Made by a program: the position numbers and the translations under genes
The notes under the pieces: generated by a model
Told to the model about the DNA's origin: nothing
What the model saw: only the letters and a program-made list of their open reading frames with translations
The model's database searches: none
DNA from: Halochromatium sp.
Lineage (GTDB): Bacteria; Pseudomonadota; Gammaproteobacteria; Chromatiales; Chromatiaceae
DNA length: 64,000 bases
Assembly: GCA_010912705.1 (NCBI GenBank)
Contig: POWB01000025.1
Location: 1-64,000, forward strand
Direction of reading: 5' to 3'
Part shown: positions 24,150 to 34,320 of the stretch, one piece after another
Layout: every line of letters begins with the position of its first letter
How positions within the stretch are numbered: position 1 is the stretch's first letter

Positions 24150-27100
24150 ATGCCTTTTCATCAGGATCTCGCGGCTGATCACTCGCCTCCTTGGTGGCGT
24201 CTTCGGCTTGTCGCTGCCCCGATCTGCTGCTGCTTGAGGTCAGCGTTCGGATCAGTATTGAGCGCGCTGTTCCTAGCGCTGTTGCCGATCCTGTGGATGA
24301 CAACGGCGGGGGAGGTGCGAGCCGGTGTTGAGCCGGTCGTGCCCGAGGCGCTCTCACCCTGGGTCGATTGGGTGTTGGATGGCGAGGACGAGCGCGCCTG
24401 TCCACTCGGCTCAGCGGGTGCGACTGAACGGGTCTGCGCCTGGCCGGGGCGGTTGCGGCTGGAACTCGATCATTCTGGTGGTCGCTTCGAGCAGTCCTGG
24501 ACCCTGATCGCGGATGGCTGGCTACCCCTGCCCGGTGGTTCGGGTCAGTGGCCGCAGCAAGTCAGCGCGAACGCGATCCCGGTGGCAGTGGTCGAGCGCG
24601 AGGGTCGACCCATGGTGCATCTTGACGCCGGTGAGGTTGTGATTCGCGGCCGTTTTGACTGGCCGCACAGGCCGGATCTGTTGCGGGTGCCCGCCGAGGT
24701 CGGGCTGCTCAGCCTGCGCCTGAATGGGGTCGAGGTCGACCAACCGCGCCTGGATGCTCAAGGCGGCCTCTGGCTCGGCGGCGATGATCGGCCAGCGCAA
24801 TCACAGGAGCCGGATGCGCTGTCGCTTGAGGTGATGCGCCGGATTGAGGATTCGGTTCCGCTGCGTGTGCAGACGCGATTGCTGCTCGAAGTCTCGGGAC
24901 AGCCGCGCGAGCTGCTGCTCGGTCCGGCCCTGCTGCCTGGTGGGATACCACTGCGTTTGCAGACGCTGCTGCCAGCGCGGCTGGTCGAGCCGAAGGCTGA
25001 TCCTGATGCCGATCAAGACGCACAGCAGCTACAGCTACAGCTGCGGCCTGGGCGCTGGGAGCTGACGCTCGAGAGTCATCATCCCGGACCAGTGACGGCG
25101 CTCAGACTGCCTGAGCCTTCGCCTAGGGTCAGCTCGGATTGGCCGATGCAAGAGGTCTGGGTCTTCGCGGCCCGGCCCGAGCTGCGCCAAGTCGAGCTCA
25201 GCGGTGCCGAGCCAATCGATCCGCGTCAGACCCGTCTGCCACCGGATTGGCAGTCGCTGCCAGCCTATCTGCTGCGTGCGGGACAGACCCTGGAGCTGAA
25301 ACCACTGAGTCGTGGCGCGTCGGCGTCGGACCGGATTCGGCTCGAGCGCAGATTACGCTTGGACTTCGACGGTGCGGGCTTGAGCCTACGCGATCGACTC
25401 AGCGGTCAGCTGCAGGAACGCTGGCGGATCGATGCCGAGTCGCCACTGGTGCTTGGGCGGGTGACCGTCGATGGCGAGCTGCGGCTGATCACCCGTCTGG
25501 CTGGGTCAGCTGCGCGCGAAGGGGTCGAGGTGCGCGGCGGCCAACTCGCACTGACCGCGGACGCCCGCATCAATACGGGTCCGGTCGGCTGGCCGCTCGA
25601 GGTGCCCGGGTCGGGCTGGGACTTGCCGTTGATCGATGCGACCACGCAGCTCGATCTGCCGCCCGGATGGGATCTGCTCGCCGCGGCGGGGGTCGATAAT
25701 CTGCCCGACAGCTGGCTCGCGCGCTGGACCTTGCTGGACATCTTTCTGGTCCTGATTGCTGCGCTCGCGGTGGCGCGTCTTTGGGGCTGGCCTTGGGGTC
25801 TGCTGACGCTGGTGACGCTAGTGCTGACCTGGCAGGAGCCGGGTGCGCCGCGTTGGGCCTGGCTGAACCTCATTGCTGCCGCCGCCCTGCTGCGGCTGCT
25901 GCCGAAGCGCCCTCACTCGGTCTCGACGCCAGCGGTTTCGGCGGCAGCTGGTCCAAGCTGGCTCGGGGGCCTGGTGCGGCTCTACTACCAGCTCGCATTG
26001 CTGGCACTGGCGGTGATTGCGATTCCCTTTATGGTCACTGAGCTACGCGATGGACTCTTTCCGCAGCTGGAGCGAGCGGACAGCGGCTTCGTTGGCTTGG
26101 GCGGATTCGCTGATGGCACTGCCCTGTCTGATAGGGACTTCGAGACGTACTCATTACTTCCTGCGGCACCGGCACCTTCGGCATCCGAGGCGATGCCGAG
26201 CAAGCGGCAAGCGTCTTTGACGACGCAGGGGCAATATCGGCTGCCAAAGCCACTACCAACGCTCGATCCTGATGCTCAGCTGCAGACTGGTGCTGGTGTG
26301 CCGGATTGGAGCTGGCGTCGCTTCGAGCTGAGCTGGAGTGGGCCGATGCCGCCTGATCATCGCTTGCAGCTCTGGCTGCTGCCGGCCTCGGTATCGCTGG
26401 CACTTGCGGTCATCACCCTACTGCTGGTGCCGCTGCTGGGGCTGCGGCTCGCTGATCGACTGCCGACGCGGCGCAGGTCGGATCAGGCCCTCGTCTTGTC
26501 TCTGATCGGGGTCGGGCTGGCGACGACGGCTTGGCTCGCGCCGAGTCCAGCATTAGCAGCTGCTTGGTCAACATCGGCTTTCGAAGCGCTGCCTGTACCG
26601 CGCGTCGAGCCAAGCTCCGCCGCCGAGACGGGCGTCGCGCGGAGTCCTCTCCCCTCTGTAGCCTCTGGCTCCATGCCTAGCTCCATAGGGCATTTGAGCC
26701 AGAACGCTGGGTACGCCTCGGCGCTGCAGCCGCAAACCGGATTGATGCGCGATCCGGCCATACTCATGATGACCTTTCCGCCGCCAGCACTGCTTGATGC
26801 GCTCAGACAGCGGTTGCTGGCGCCGCCGCCCTGTGCGCCAGGCTGCGCTGAGATCGCCCAGCTCCTGATTGATGTGACAGCAACAGAGCTGCACTTGCTG
26901 CTGGCCGTAGATGCCGCCGCAGCCGTCGCCGTGCCAGTCCCCAGCGCCCGCAGCGGCTGGTCTCCAGAGCGTGTCGAGCTCGATGGCGAGCCCCTGGATC
27001 GCTTGTTGAGCCAGCCCGATGGCAGCCTGGCTGCGCCAGTGCCTAGCGGTCGGCATCTGCTGCTCCTGTCCGGGTCTCTAGCCGGCGTCGAGCAGCTCGA

Positions 27101-28682
27101 GATCCCGCTGCCATTGCGCCCACGTCTGGTCGAGGCCAATCTCGATCCGGTCTGGGAGCTAGAGGGTGTTGGCGCCGATGGGGTCCCTGGTGATCAATTA
27201 CGGCTGCGGCGACTCACAGGGACCGCCAGTGGAGCCCAGTCTGGCGGCCTGGATGTGGATGCCTTTGCCAGCGATACGCACACCGAGGTGGCGCTGCCAC
27301 CCTTGCTGAAGGTAACGCGGACACTCCGCTTCGGCCTCGACTGGGGGCTGATAACGGAGGTCGAGCGGCTCTCACCCTTAGGTCAGCCTCTGACCTTGCG
27401 AGTGCCCTTGATCCCGGGTGAATCGGTGACGACCCCGGGGACGCAGGTCAGTGCCGCCGGGGTGTTGGTCTCGTTGCCGCCAGAGCGCGCGCGGATGCGT
27501 TGGAGTTCGGTCTTGCGCCCGGTCGATCAGCTCGTGCTCAGTGCCGCGACCGATCCGCGGCTGACCGAGGAATGGCGGCTGCAGGTCAGCCCGGTCTGGC
27601 ATCTGAGTGCAGAGGCTGTGCCGCTGGTGCAGATGCCAGCGAGTGACGCAAGTGCGTTGCCGACCTATCGCCCTTGGCCGGGTGAGCGCTTGCATCTGAG
27701 TCTGTCCCGGCCGTTGGCGGTGGCTGGGCCAACGCTGACCCTAGATGGCAGTCGCTATCAGGTTCAGCCGGGTCGGCAATGGACTCAGGCCCAACTGCGG
27801 CTGCGCTTGCGCAGTAGTCAGGGTGGCCGCCACCGCTTACAGCTACCGGAGGGTGCAGAGCCGATCCGGCTCAGCATCGATGGGCGGCAATGGCCACTGA
27901 GGACGCAGGAGGCTGCGGTTGACCTCGCTTTATCGCCTGGCACGCAAATGATCGAGCTCGATTGGATGGTGCCGGCAGGACTCAATCTTGTTTATCGACC
28001 CGCCGTGGTGGACCTTGGCGTTGCTGGCGTGAATGCCGAGACCCGGGTGCAGTTGGGCGCCGACCGCTGGCTGTTGTGGACCTCGGGACCTGGTATCGGT
28101 CCGGCCGTGCAGTTTTGGGGGCTGCTGCTGGTGATCGCAATCACGGCACTGCTTTTGGCGCGCTCGCGCCTGACACCGCTTGGCTTTGGCGACTGGCTGC
28201 TGCTGGGCGTCGGGCTGAGTCAGGTCTCGATCTGGGTCGGGGCGCTGGTGGTGCTCTGGCTGTTTGCGCTCGGTGCGCGCCGGCGGCTTAGCACTGAGAT
28301 CGCTCCCTGGCGCTTTAATCTGACCCAAATCGCGTTGGTGGTGCTGACCATCATCGCCTTGGGCGCGCTCTTGGTGGCGGTACAGCAGGGGTTGCTCGGC
28401 AGTCCCGCGATGCAGGTTGCTGGTAATGGCTCGACGGCCACTGATCTCAACTGGTACCTGGATCGCAACGCCGAGCATACAGAGCCGGTGACACTGGTCT
28501 CGGCGCCGATCTGGATCTACCGGCTGCTAATGCTGGCCTGGGCGCTCTGGCTCGCCTGGCGGCTATTGGACTGGCTGCGCTGGGGGTGGCGCGGACTGGT
28601 CGAACCGACCGCCTGGCTAGCATCGCGGCGCCAGACGCTGAAGCGCAAGGTGGCTGAGCAGAAGCTGTCGATCGATCTCTGA
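24150..28682 (+). CDS. Giant inner-membrane protein of unknown function
   Basis: A 1510-residue protein that I do not assign to a family. It has an N-terminal membrane anchor (about 32-52, ALFLALLPILWM) followed by about 470 mainly beta-type extracytoplasmic residues. Membrane segments then appear near 525-590 and 610-635, a pair near 735-800, a second large periplasmic beta-rich region (about 830-1310), and five or so helices near 1320-1480, ending in a basic cytoplasmic tail (RQTLKRKVAEQKL). The layout suggests a polytopic envelope protein with two big periplasmic modules. Strong codon bias over its whole length supports a real gene. It stands alone between cobD and the FIST gene. Confidence 0.75.
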   Translation: MPFHQDLAADHSPPWWRLRLVAAPICCCLRSAFGSVLSALFLALLPILWMTTAGEVRAGVEPVVPEALSPWVDWVLDGEDERACPLGSAGATERVCAWPGRLRLELDHSGGRFEQSWTLIADGWLPLPGGSGQWPQQVSANAIPVAVVEREGRPMVHLDAGEVVIRGRFDWPHRPDLLRVPAEVGLLSLRLNGVEVDQPRLDAQGGLWLGGDDRPAQSQEPDALSLEVMRRIEDSVPLRVQTRLLLEVSGQPRELLLGPALLPGGIPLRLQTLLPARLVEPKADPDADQDAQQLQLQLRPGRWELTLESHHPGPVTALRLPEPSPRVSSDWPMQEVWVFAARPELRQVELSGAEPIDPRQTRLPPDWQSLPAYLLRAGQTLELKPLSRGASASDRIRLERRLRLDFDGAGLSLRDRLSGQLQERWRIDAESPLVLGRVTVDGELRLITRLAGSAAREGVEVRGGQLALTADARINTGPVGWPLEVPGSGWDLPLIDATTQLDLPPGWDLLAAAGVDNLPDSWLARWTLLDIFLVLIAALAVARLWGWPWGLLTLVTLVLTWQEPGAPRWAWLNLIAAAALLRLLPKRPHSVSTPAVSAAAGPSWLGGLVRLYYQLALLALAVIAIPFMVTELRDGLFPQLERADSGFVGLGGFADGTALSDRDFETYSLLPAAPAPSASEAMPSKRQASLTTQGQYRLPKPLPTLDPDAQLQTGAGVPDWSWRRFELSWSGPMPPDHRLQLWLLPASVSLALAVITLLLVPLLGLRLADRLPTRRRSDQALVLSLIGVGLATTAWLAPSPALAAAWSTSAFEALPVPRVEPSSAAETGVARSPLPSVASGSMPSSIGHLSQNAGYASALQPQTGLMRDPAILMMTFPPPALLDALRQRLLAPPPCAPGCAEIAQLLIDVTATELHLLLAVDAAAAVAVPVPSARSGWSPERVELDGEPLDRLLSQPDGSLAAPVPSGRHLLLLSGSLAGVEQLEIPLPLRPRLVEANLDPVWELEGVGADGVPGDQLRLRRLTGTASGAQSGGLDVDAFASDTHTEVALPPLLKVTRTLRFGLDWGLITEVERLSPLGQPLTLRVPLIPGESVTTPGTQVSAAGVLVSLPPERARMRWSSVLRPVDQLVLSAATDPRLTEEWRLQVSPVWHLSAEAVPLVQMPASDASALPTYRPWPGERLHLSLSRPLAVAGPTLTLDGSRYQVQPGRQWTQAQLRLRLRSSQGGRHRLQLPEGAEPIRLSIDGRQWPLRTQEAAVDLALSPGTQMIELDWMVPAGLNLVYRPAVVDLGVAGVNAETRVQLGADRWLLWTSGPGIGPAVQFWGLLLVIAITALLLARSRLTPLGFGDWLLLGVGLSQVSIWVGALVVLWLFALGARRRLSTEIAPWRFNLTQIALVVLTIIALGALLVAVQQGLLGSPAMQVAGNGSTATDLNWYLDRNAEHTEPVTLVSAPIWIYRLLMLAWALWLAWRLLDWLRWGWRGLVEPTAWLASRRQTLKRKVAEQKLSIDL

Positions 28683-28764
28683 GGCAGGTGGCGATGCCGC
28701 TATCAGGCCTGGTTATGGTCTAATCGGTCCGCATGAAGGCGACCAGCAGCACTTGGAGGTTAGG

Positions 28765-29904
28765 ATGGATGTCGCGAGTCTCGAATACAGTCGAGCCGAG
28801 GGTTGGTCGGTCAGCCCATTTCCAGCATTGGACTCCGAGCAGACCCTGGTGCTGGTCTTCGGTGGCTCATTCCTAGTCGATGAGCCATCACCGATCCGCG
28901 AGCTGCGAGCGGCATTCCCTAAAGCCAAGCTGATCGGCTGCTCCACCGCGGGGGAGATTATTGGAACCTCGGTGAAGGACGGTGGCTTAGTGGTCGCAGT
29001 GGCCCGTTTTGCAGCGACGCGACTCGCGAGTGCAATCACCCCTGTGGTCAGCAGCAATCAGTCACGTGAGGCAGCTCAGCGTCTTGCGCAGCAGCTCTCG
29101 GCGCCGGATCTCCAGGCGGTGCTGGTGCTCTCGGATGGGCTTCATGTGAACGGTAGCCAGTTGGTTAACGGTTTTAACGAGGTCTTGCAGGGGGCCGCGG
29201 TCGTTACGGGTGGATTGGCTGGCGATGACGATCGCTTTCAGCGTACCTGGGTGCTGAATGGGTCGGAGCCCGTGGAAAGGCATATTGTTGCCTTGGGTTT
29301 GTATGGCCATTGCGTTCGCGTCGGTCATGGATCACGCGGTGGCTGGGATATCTTTGGACCCGAGCGGCGCGTGACTCGTGCTAGCGGGAACGTCCTCTAC
29401 GAGCTTGACGGGCGCCCTGCGCTCGCGCTCTACCAGGATTATCTTGGCGAGCTTGCGGCTGGTCTGCCAGCGACTGCGCTGCGCTTCCCGCTTGCGCTGC
29501 GGGCCGCTGCGGCAGAGCAGAAACGGTTGGTCCGCACCGTCCTCGCCGTTTCCGCGACCGATGGCTCGATGACCTTTGCCGGCGATATCCCGGAGGGATG
29601 TCTTGCTCAGCTGATGCGAGCCAATCTTGATCATCTGATCGATGGCGCGGAAGAAGCCGCTAGTATGGCCTGCGGCCAGGGTGGTGATGCTGATCCCACC
29701 TTAGCGATCGCGATTAGCTGCGTCGGCCGGCGCATGGTGCTCGGCGAGCGTGCCGAAGAAGAGGTGGAAGTGACTCTCGATCAATTGTCTGCGGCCACCC
29801 AGCAGGTTGGTTTCTACTCCTACGGTGAGATCTCGCCCTACGCCTCGGGAAGCTGTGATCTGCACAACCAGACCATGACGCTTACCACCATCCATGAGGC
29901 TTAG
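28765..29904 (+). CDS. FIST domain sensory protein
   Basis: A 379-residue protein with FIST_N and FIST_C domains, a signal-input module of small-molecule sensors. ATG 28765 has ggagg 5 bases upstream. FIST_N runs from about 15 to 205 (LVLVFGGSFLVDEPSP, LIGCSTAGEI, VVTGGLAGDDDRF); FIST_C from about 225 to 360 (YELDGRPALALYQDYLG, then FAGDIPEGCLAQLM, and FYSYGEISP at the end). FIST proteins often pair with histidine kinases or methyl-accepting proteins; here the hybrid kinase starts 114 bases downstream on the same strand. Ligand unknown, amino acids have been proposed for the family. Confidence 0.9.
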   Translation: MDVASLEYSRAEGWSVSPFPALDSEQTLVLVFGGSFLVDEPSPIRELRAAFPKAKLIGCSTAGEIIGTSVKDGGLVVAVARFAATRLASAITPVVSSNQSREAAQRLAQQLSAPDLQAVLVLSDGLHVNGSQLVNGFNEVLQGAAVVTGGLAGDDDRFQRTWVLNGSEPVERHIVALGLYGHCVRVGHGSRGGWDIFGPERRVTRASGNVLYELDGRPALALYQDYLGELAAGLPATALRFPLALRAAAAEQKRLVRTVLAVSATDGSMTFAGDIPEGCLAQLMRANLDHLIDGAEEAASMACGQGGDADPTLAIAISCVGRRMVLGERAEEEVEVTLDQLSAATQQVGFYSYGEISPYASGSCDLHNQTMTLTTIHEA

Positions 29905-29948
29905 ACGATTTCTGTCAAAGCTCAAACCGCCTTGCTGGTTTGTTCGCT
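29900..29948 (+). repeat. Dispersed 49-base repeat, copy A
   Basis: A 49-base segment starting at the stop codon of the FIST gene matches 45272-45320 at 43 of 49 positions in the same orientation. The core is cgatttctgtcaaagctc, and cttgctggt is also shared. It is non-coding apart from the stop codon. Confidence 0.7.
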
Positions 29949-30018
29949 CGCCGTATGATGCTTTCCGACAATCGCCTTCAACGTCTTTGCTCCTCTGTCT
30001 GCCCTCGCTTCTGTCTGT

Positions 30019-33000
30019 ATGGATAAGTTGATTCAACGCCAGCTACGGCGGGCCAAGCTCGATAGCGACCAGCTGCCCACAGACCTTGCTGCCTGGCAGG
30101 CCTTTTTGGAGAGCGTGAGTCGCTCCTATGCCCAGCAGCAGCAAGACCGTTATCTGCTCGAACGCTCGCTGGAAATCTCCTCGCGCGAGATGCAGACGCT
30201 CTACGACGATTTGCGACGTGCCTCAGATTCGCAGGTGGCTGCTGAGCGCGATAAGCTTGAGGCGATCATCAATGGCTTCCGCGACGGCTTTTGCTCGCTC
30301 GACCTCGATGCGCGGTTGGTCAGTATGAATCCTGCCGCTGAACGCTTGCTTGGCGACAGCAAAAATTGGCTTGGCGAAGCGATCCTGACGCGCTTCTCGT
30401 TCTCAGCCATTGGCAATCTGAAAGCAGCGCCGAGTGCCGACCAGGTGTTGGAGCGAGCGCGCGCTGGTCGTAGCTATCGCGATGAGCAAGCCTCGCTCAG
30501 GGCTGCCGACGATAGCATCCTGCCCGTCTCGCTGCTGATCTATCCGATTGTGCAGGCCGGGAAGGTCACGGGCTGCGCGCTCATCCTGCGCGATGTCACG
30601 CGACTGCTGGAGGCCGAATCTGCGCGCCTACGCTTGGCTAAGGCTGTTGAGGCGAGTGCGGATGCCATCTATGTCACCGACCTTAATGGCGTGATCCAGT
30701 ATGTGAATCCGGCCTTTACCCGCATCACCGGCTTGACTGTCGAGCAAGCCACCGGCGCGCCCACTAAGGTGCTCTCGGCAGGTAAGACACCACGCCAACG
30801 TTACGAAGATCTCTGGTCGACGATTCTCAGCGGCGAGGTTTGGTCTGGACGCCTGCTCAATCGGCGTCGTGGTCCCGATGGTGAGCGCCTCAGCTACTGG
30901 GCTGAGACCACTATTTCACCCTTACCGGGCGGGGATGGCTCATTGCTCGGTTTTGTCGCGGTGCAACGCGATATTAGTCGTGAGGTTGCGGAGGAAGATC
31001 GTCGCGCCCGTGAAGTGGCCCTGACCGAGGTCAGAGCGCAGGTCGCCGAATGCCTTCAGGGCGCTGGCCGGCTCGAGCAGCGTCTGGGCAATGCGCTCGA
31101 CGCCTTGAAAAATCTCTCAGCATTGCAGCTCAATGGCGAGGTGCTGATCCTAGCAAGCGGCAATCAGGGGCAGGCTGAGGTCAAGCTCAGGCGCGGGGAG
31201 CCCCCGTTGCTGAGCTTGGAAGTTTTTTCTGCAAGGCAGCTAGAGGAGGCCAGTGCAACCTATAGCCCTGCTCTGAATGGCATCCTGTTGCCGATCGTCC
31301 AGACTGGCACGCTCGTTGGTGGTGCTTGGCTTGGCGTTGGCCGCGAGCCGAACCTTGAGAGTCTCGAGATCGGCTTGCTCTCGCTGCTGGCGGGGATGAT
31401 CGGCGTCGCGATGGCCGATGACCATGCCCGGATCGCAGCTGAGCGTGCACGCCTTGCGGCCTTGGAGGCGGTTGAGGCCAAGTCGCGCTTCTTGGCCAAT
31501 ATGAGCCACGAGATCCGTACACCGATGAATGGCGTTCTCGGTATGCTCGAGATGCTGTCGCAGACAGGGCTTGACCGGGATCAGCAAGAATATGTCGAGA
31601 CCGCTCTCAGTTCTGCCGACGCGCTACTGAGGGTGATTAACGATATCCTGGACTTCTCGAAGATCGAGGCCGGCAAGCTGGATCTCGAGCGGGTGCCGTT
31701 CGATGTGCGGTCCCTCGCCGAGGATGTCGCCACCCTGTTTGCGTCCCGTAATCCATGCAGTCGCGTCGAGCTGGCCTGCTATATCCCGGTCGACCTCAAT
31801 ACCCGCGTCATCGGTGATCCGACGCGCCTCCGTCAGATCTTGACCAACCTGATGGGTAATGCGGTCAAATTTACCGAGCAAGGAGAGGTCGTGCTGCGTG
31901 TCCGGCAAGGCAGCGCGGATGCCCCTGAGTCACCGGCTGTTGCTGATCCCTGCGTTCTTCGATTTGAGATCAGCGATACCGGCATTGGCATGACCGAGGC
32001 ACAGCTTGGTCGCTTGTTCCAGCCCTTTGTCCAAGCCGATGGCTCGACGACGCGGCGCTTTGGCGGTACCGGGCTTGGACTTGCGATCTCCAAGCAACTG
32101 GTTGAGCTGATGGGTGGCGAGATCGGCGCCGATAGTGTCCTGGGCCAAGGCTCGACCTTCTGGATCAATCTGCCGTTCGATCGCCAGCAGGCTGTTGATC
32201 CTCAGCTGGACATCGCTGAGGGACTGGCTGGGGTATCGGTGTTAGCGGTCGATGATCACCGCACCAACCTCAACATCCTCTCGCATTACTTGCGCAGCTG
32301 GGGGCTGAGCTGCGAGACCACGAGCGATGGCTTCGATGCGCTGCGGCGGTTACGGCAAGCGGTCGACGCAGGGCATCCGTTTGGGGTGGCGATCCTGGAT
32401 ATGCAGATGCCTCAGCTCGATGGGCTCAGCCTAGCGCGTCTGATCAAGGCCGATCCAAACCTGGCAGATACGCAGCTGCTGATGGTGAGCTCTGGCGGTC
32501 CGAGCGCGTCAGAGCTCTCGGCGGCCGGCGTTCAGTTCAGTCTCTCGAAGCCGATTCGGCAATCCCATCTGCAGGATACCTTGGCGCAGCTGATGCACGC
32601 TGGTGGTGGGCGCGAGCAGCGGGGCGTTATTCCCGGTGCCCGACAGGAGACCAAGGCCAAGCTGCATCGGCGGTTTCGGGGCCGTCTCCTATTGGTTGAG
32701 GATAATGCGACGAATCAGCGGGTTGCTCTCTCGATGCTGGCGCGACTCGGCCTCAGCGCAGAGGTTGCCAAGGATGGCGAGCAGGCTCTCGACGCGGCTG
32801 AGCGCAATCCTTACGACCTCATCCTGATGGATTGTCAGATGCCGGTGATGGATGGTTTTGAGGCGAGCCGCGAGCTGCGCCGACGGGAACAGACCCAAGA
32901 AAGCCCATCCCCAGCCTGGCCACGACCAGTCATCGTGGCGTTGACCGCAAATGCGATGCAGGGCGATCGTGAGCGATGTATTGCAGCCGGGATGGACGAC

Positions 33001-33495
33001 TATATCGCCAAGCCGCTCAAGCTTGAGCAGTTGTCCCGTTGCCTAGAGCGCTGGCTCGAAGAAGCGCCAGCTGCAGCGGCTGTGACATCGGCGCTCGATA
33101 CCGACCCGGGCACTGATCCGTTGATCACCTTGGCGGTTGATCCGGATGCGATGAACAGTTTGAAGGAGCTGCTCGAAGAAGGCTATGGACATTTTCTCGA
33201 CCTATTCACGCAGAAGACCCAAGAGCTGACCACCGCAGTACGGCAGGCAGTGGATGCGCGTGATGCGCCAGCGCTAGCCGCGGCTGCTCATGCCCTCAAG
33301 GGCAGCGCCGGTAACCTAGGGGCGAATGAACTCCTGATGCTGGCGCAACGTCTCGAGCAGAAGGGGCAAAACGCCGATTTCCGCGATATCGACCAGCTCG
33401 TCGATGAGACCTGGGATTGCCACCGTCATGTGCTCGATGATGTTGCCCGCCTACGCGCCCTCGAGCCGACCGATGCAGGTTCAGGTGCAGCCTGA
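30019..33495 (+). CDS. Hybrid sensor histidine kinase with PAS, two receiver domains and Hpt
   Basis: A 1158-residue multidomain kinase. Order: an N-terminal coiled region; PAS (about 78-190); PAS with PAC (about 205-325); a GAF-like region (about 335-480); HisKA with FLANMSHEIRTPMNG, phosphorylated H497; HATPase with DTGIGMTEAQ and FGGTGLGLAISKQL; receiver 1 with D794 in AILDMQMPQLDG; receiver 2 with D938 in ILMDCQMPVMDG and the lysine in YIAKPLKLEQL; and a C-terminal Hpt with H1091 in AAHALKGSAGNLG. No membrane segment is seen, so it is cytosolic. The FIST gene 114 bases upstream is the likely input partner. It contains a full internal phosphorelay; the output regulator is not adjacent. Confidence 0.93.
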   Translation: MDKLIQRQLRRAKLDSDQLPTDLAAWQAFLESVSRSYAQQQQDRYLLERSLEISSREMQTLYDDLRRASDSQVAAERDKLEAIINGFRDGFCSLDLDARLVSMNPAAERLLGDSKNWLGEAILTRFSFSAIGNLKAAPSADQVLERARAGRSYRDEQASLRAADDSILPVSLLIYPIVQAGKVTGCALILRDVTRLLEAESARLRLAKAVEASADAIYVTDLNGVIQYVNPAFTRITGLTVEQATGAPTKVLSAGKTPRQRYEDLWSTILSGEVWSGRLLNRRRGPDGERLSYWAETTISPLPGGDGSLLGFVAVQRDISREVAEEDRRAREVALTEVRAQVAECLQGAGRLEQRLGNALDALKNLSALQLNGEVLILASGNQGQAEVKLRRGEPPLLSLEVFSARQLEEASATYSPALNGILLPIVQTGTLVGGAWLGVGREPNLESLEIGLLSLLAGMIGVAMADDHARIAAERARLAALEAVEAKSRFLANMSHEIRTPMNGVLGMLEMLSQTGLDRDQQEYVETALSSADALLRVINDILDFSKIEAGKLDLERVPFDVRSLAEDVATLFASRNPCSRVELACYIPVDLNTRVIGDPTRLRQILTNLMGNAVKFTEQGEVVLRVRQGSADAPESPAVADPCVLRFEISDTGIGMTEAQLGRLFQPFVQADGSTTRRFGGTGLGLAISKQLVELMGGEIGADSVLGQGSTFWINLPFDRQQAVDPQLDIAEGLAGVSVLAVDDHRTNLNILSHYLRSWGLSCETTSDGFDALRRLRQAVDAGHPFGVAILDMQMPQLDGLSLARLIKADPNLADTQLLMVSSGGPSASELSAAGVQFSLSKPIRQSHLQDTLAQLMHAGGGREQRGVIPGARQETKAKLHRRFRGRLLLVEDNATNQRVALSMLARLGLSAEVAKDGEQALDAAERNPYDLILMDCQMPVMDGFEASRELRRREQTQESPSPAWPRPVIVALTANAMQGDRERCIAAGMDDYIAKPLKLEQLSRCLERWLEEAPAAAAVTSALDTDPGTDPLITLAVDPDAMNSLKELLEEGYGHFLDLFTQKTQELTTAVRQAVDARDAPALAAAAHALKGSAGNLGANELLMLAQRLEQKGQNADFRDIDQLVDETWDCHRHVLDDVARLRALEPTDAGSGAA

Positions 33496-33539
33496 GGATG
33501 CCATCGTCTGCGTTTGCAGCCCTGCATCCAGAGACTTGG

Positions 33540-34112
33540 CTAGAATAGGCCGCGCAGGTCATAGACAGCGTCTGGCAGGCAGCGCGTACGCAGTGCCGAG
33601 AGATCCATGGCCTGGGCAATCTTGGCGTAGCCTTCAGGGCCAGGATCGCGATAGATCCAGAGGGCTTGGCCGGCAAGGTCGACGAGCCAGCTTTCCGGAA
33701 TGCCCGCGCGCGCATAGAGTGGCAGTTTCTTATCGCGATCGTAGCGCAATGAGGTTTCCGCGACCTCAATCAGGAGCAGCACATCTTCAGGTCTGGGGTG
33801 GCTCTTGGCATAGAAATCATCGCGCGGGCGGAGGAGGGCAATATCAGGCTCGGGCTCGGAAAAATCGCTTAGTCGAAGAGGGTCTTGGACGGCCAGGATG
33901 GCATCAGTTTCGTTGCATGCCCGCGCGAGTCGGTTGGCGATGCGCTTGACCGCACCGCTATGTGGGCTGCCAATGGGCGGCATATCGATGATATCCCCAT
34001 CGATGAGTTCGACGCGATCCTCTTCGCCGAGGATGTTGGCCAGCCCCATGCGCTCGTAGTCATCGACGCTCAGACGGTGACGGTGATAAAGCGCTTCAGC
34101 GGTGGCGGACAT
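33540..34112 (-). CDS. Uma2 family (DUF820) endonuclease-like protein
   Basis: A 190-residue Uma2/DUF820 protein, a PD-(D/E)XK restriction-endonuclease-fold family abundant in cyanobacteria and phototrophs. Family features: YERMGLANILGEEDRVELIDGDI at the start (here broken by E and D residues), the HSGAVKRIANRL helix, the core EPEPDIALLRPR and LLLIEVAETSLRYDRDKKLPLYA with the D, E-V and K residues of the fold, then GIPESWLVDL. Function in vivo is unknown. It is 10 bases downstream of the small membrane protein gene and probably shares its transcript. Confidence 0.9.
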   Translation of the reverse strand: MSATAEALYHRHRLSVDDYERMGLANILGEEDRVELIDGDIIDMPPIGSPHSGAVKRIANRLARACNETDAILAVQDPLRLSDFSEPEPDIALLRPRDDFYAKSHPRPEDVLLLIEVAETSLRYDRDKKLPLYARAGIPESWLVDLAGQALWIYRDPGPEGYAKIAQAMDLSALRTRCLPDAVYDLRGLF

Positions 34113-34122
34113 GGGTTAAGCG

Positions 34123-34320
34123 TCACTCCTTGGCGGGCGGCACAGCATGCTGGCTGGTCTGAGTATTGGTCTCGGTAGCCTCTTTCGCCGCCTCCTCGGC
34201 CTGTTTTGCTTCGCGCTCTTTCTTGAGCCGCCGCAGGTTGTTTTGCTGGCTGAGGATAAAGTAGCCAACAACGCCGATGATCAATAGAAGCTCGAGTGCT
34301 TGGATGGAGCCGGAATCCAT
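34123..34320 (-). CDS. Small single-pass membrane protein
   Basis: A 65-residue protein with one N-terminal membrane helix (LELLLIIGVVGYFIL, residues 10-24) followed by a highly charged Lys/Glu/Ala cytoplasmic helix that may form a coiled coil. No family is recognised. Its stop is 10 bases before the Uma2 gene. Hydrophobic-then-charged architecture and codon use support expression, but length keeps confidence moderate. Confidence 0.55.
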   Translation of the reverse strand: MDSGSIQALELLLIIGVVGYFILSQQNNLRRLKKEREAKQAEEAAKEATETNTQTSQHAVPPAKE

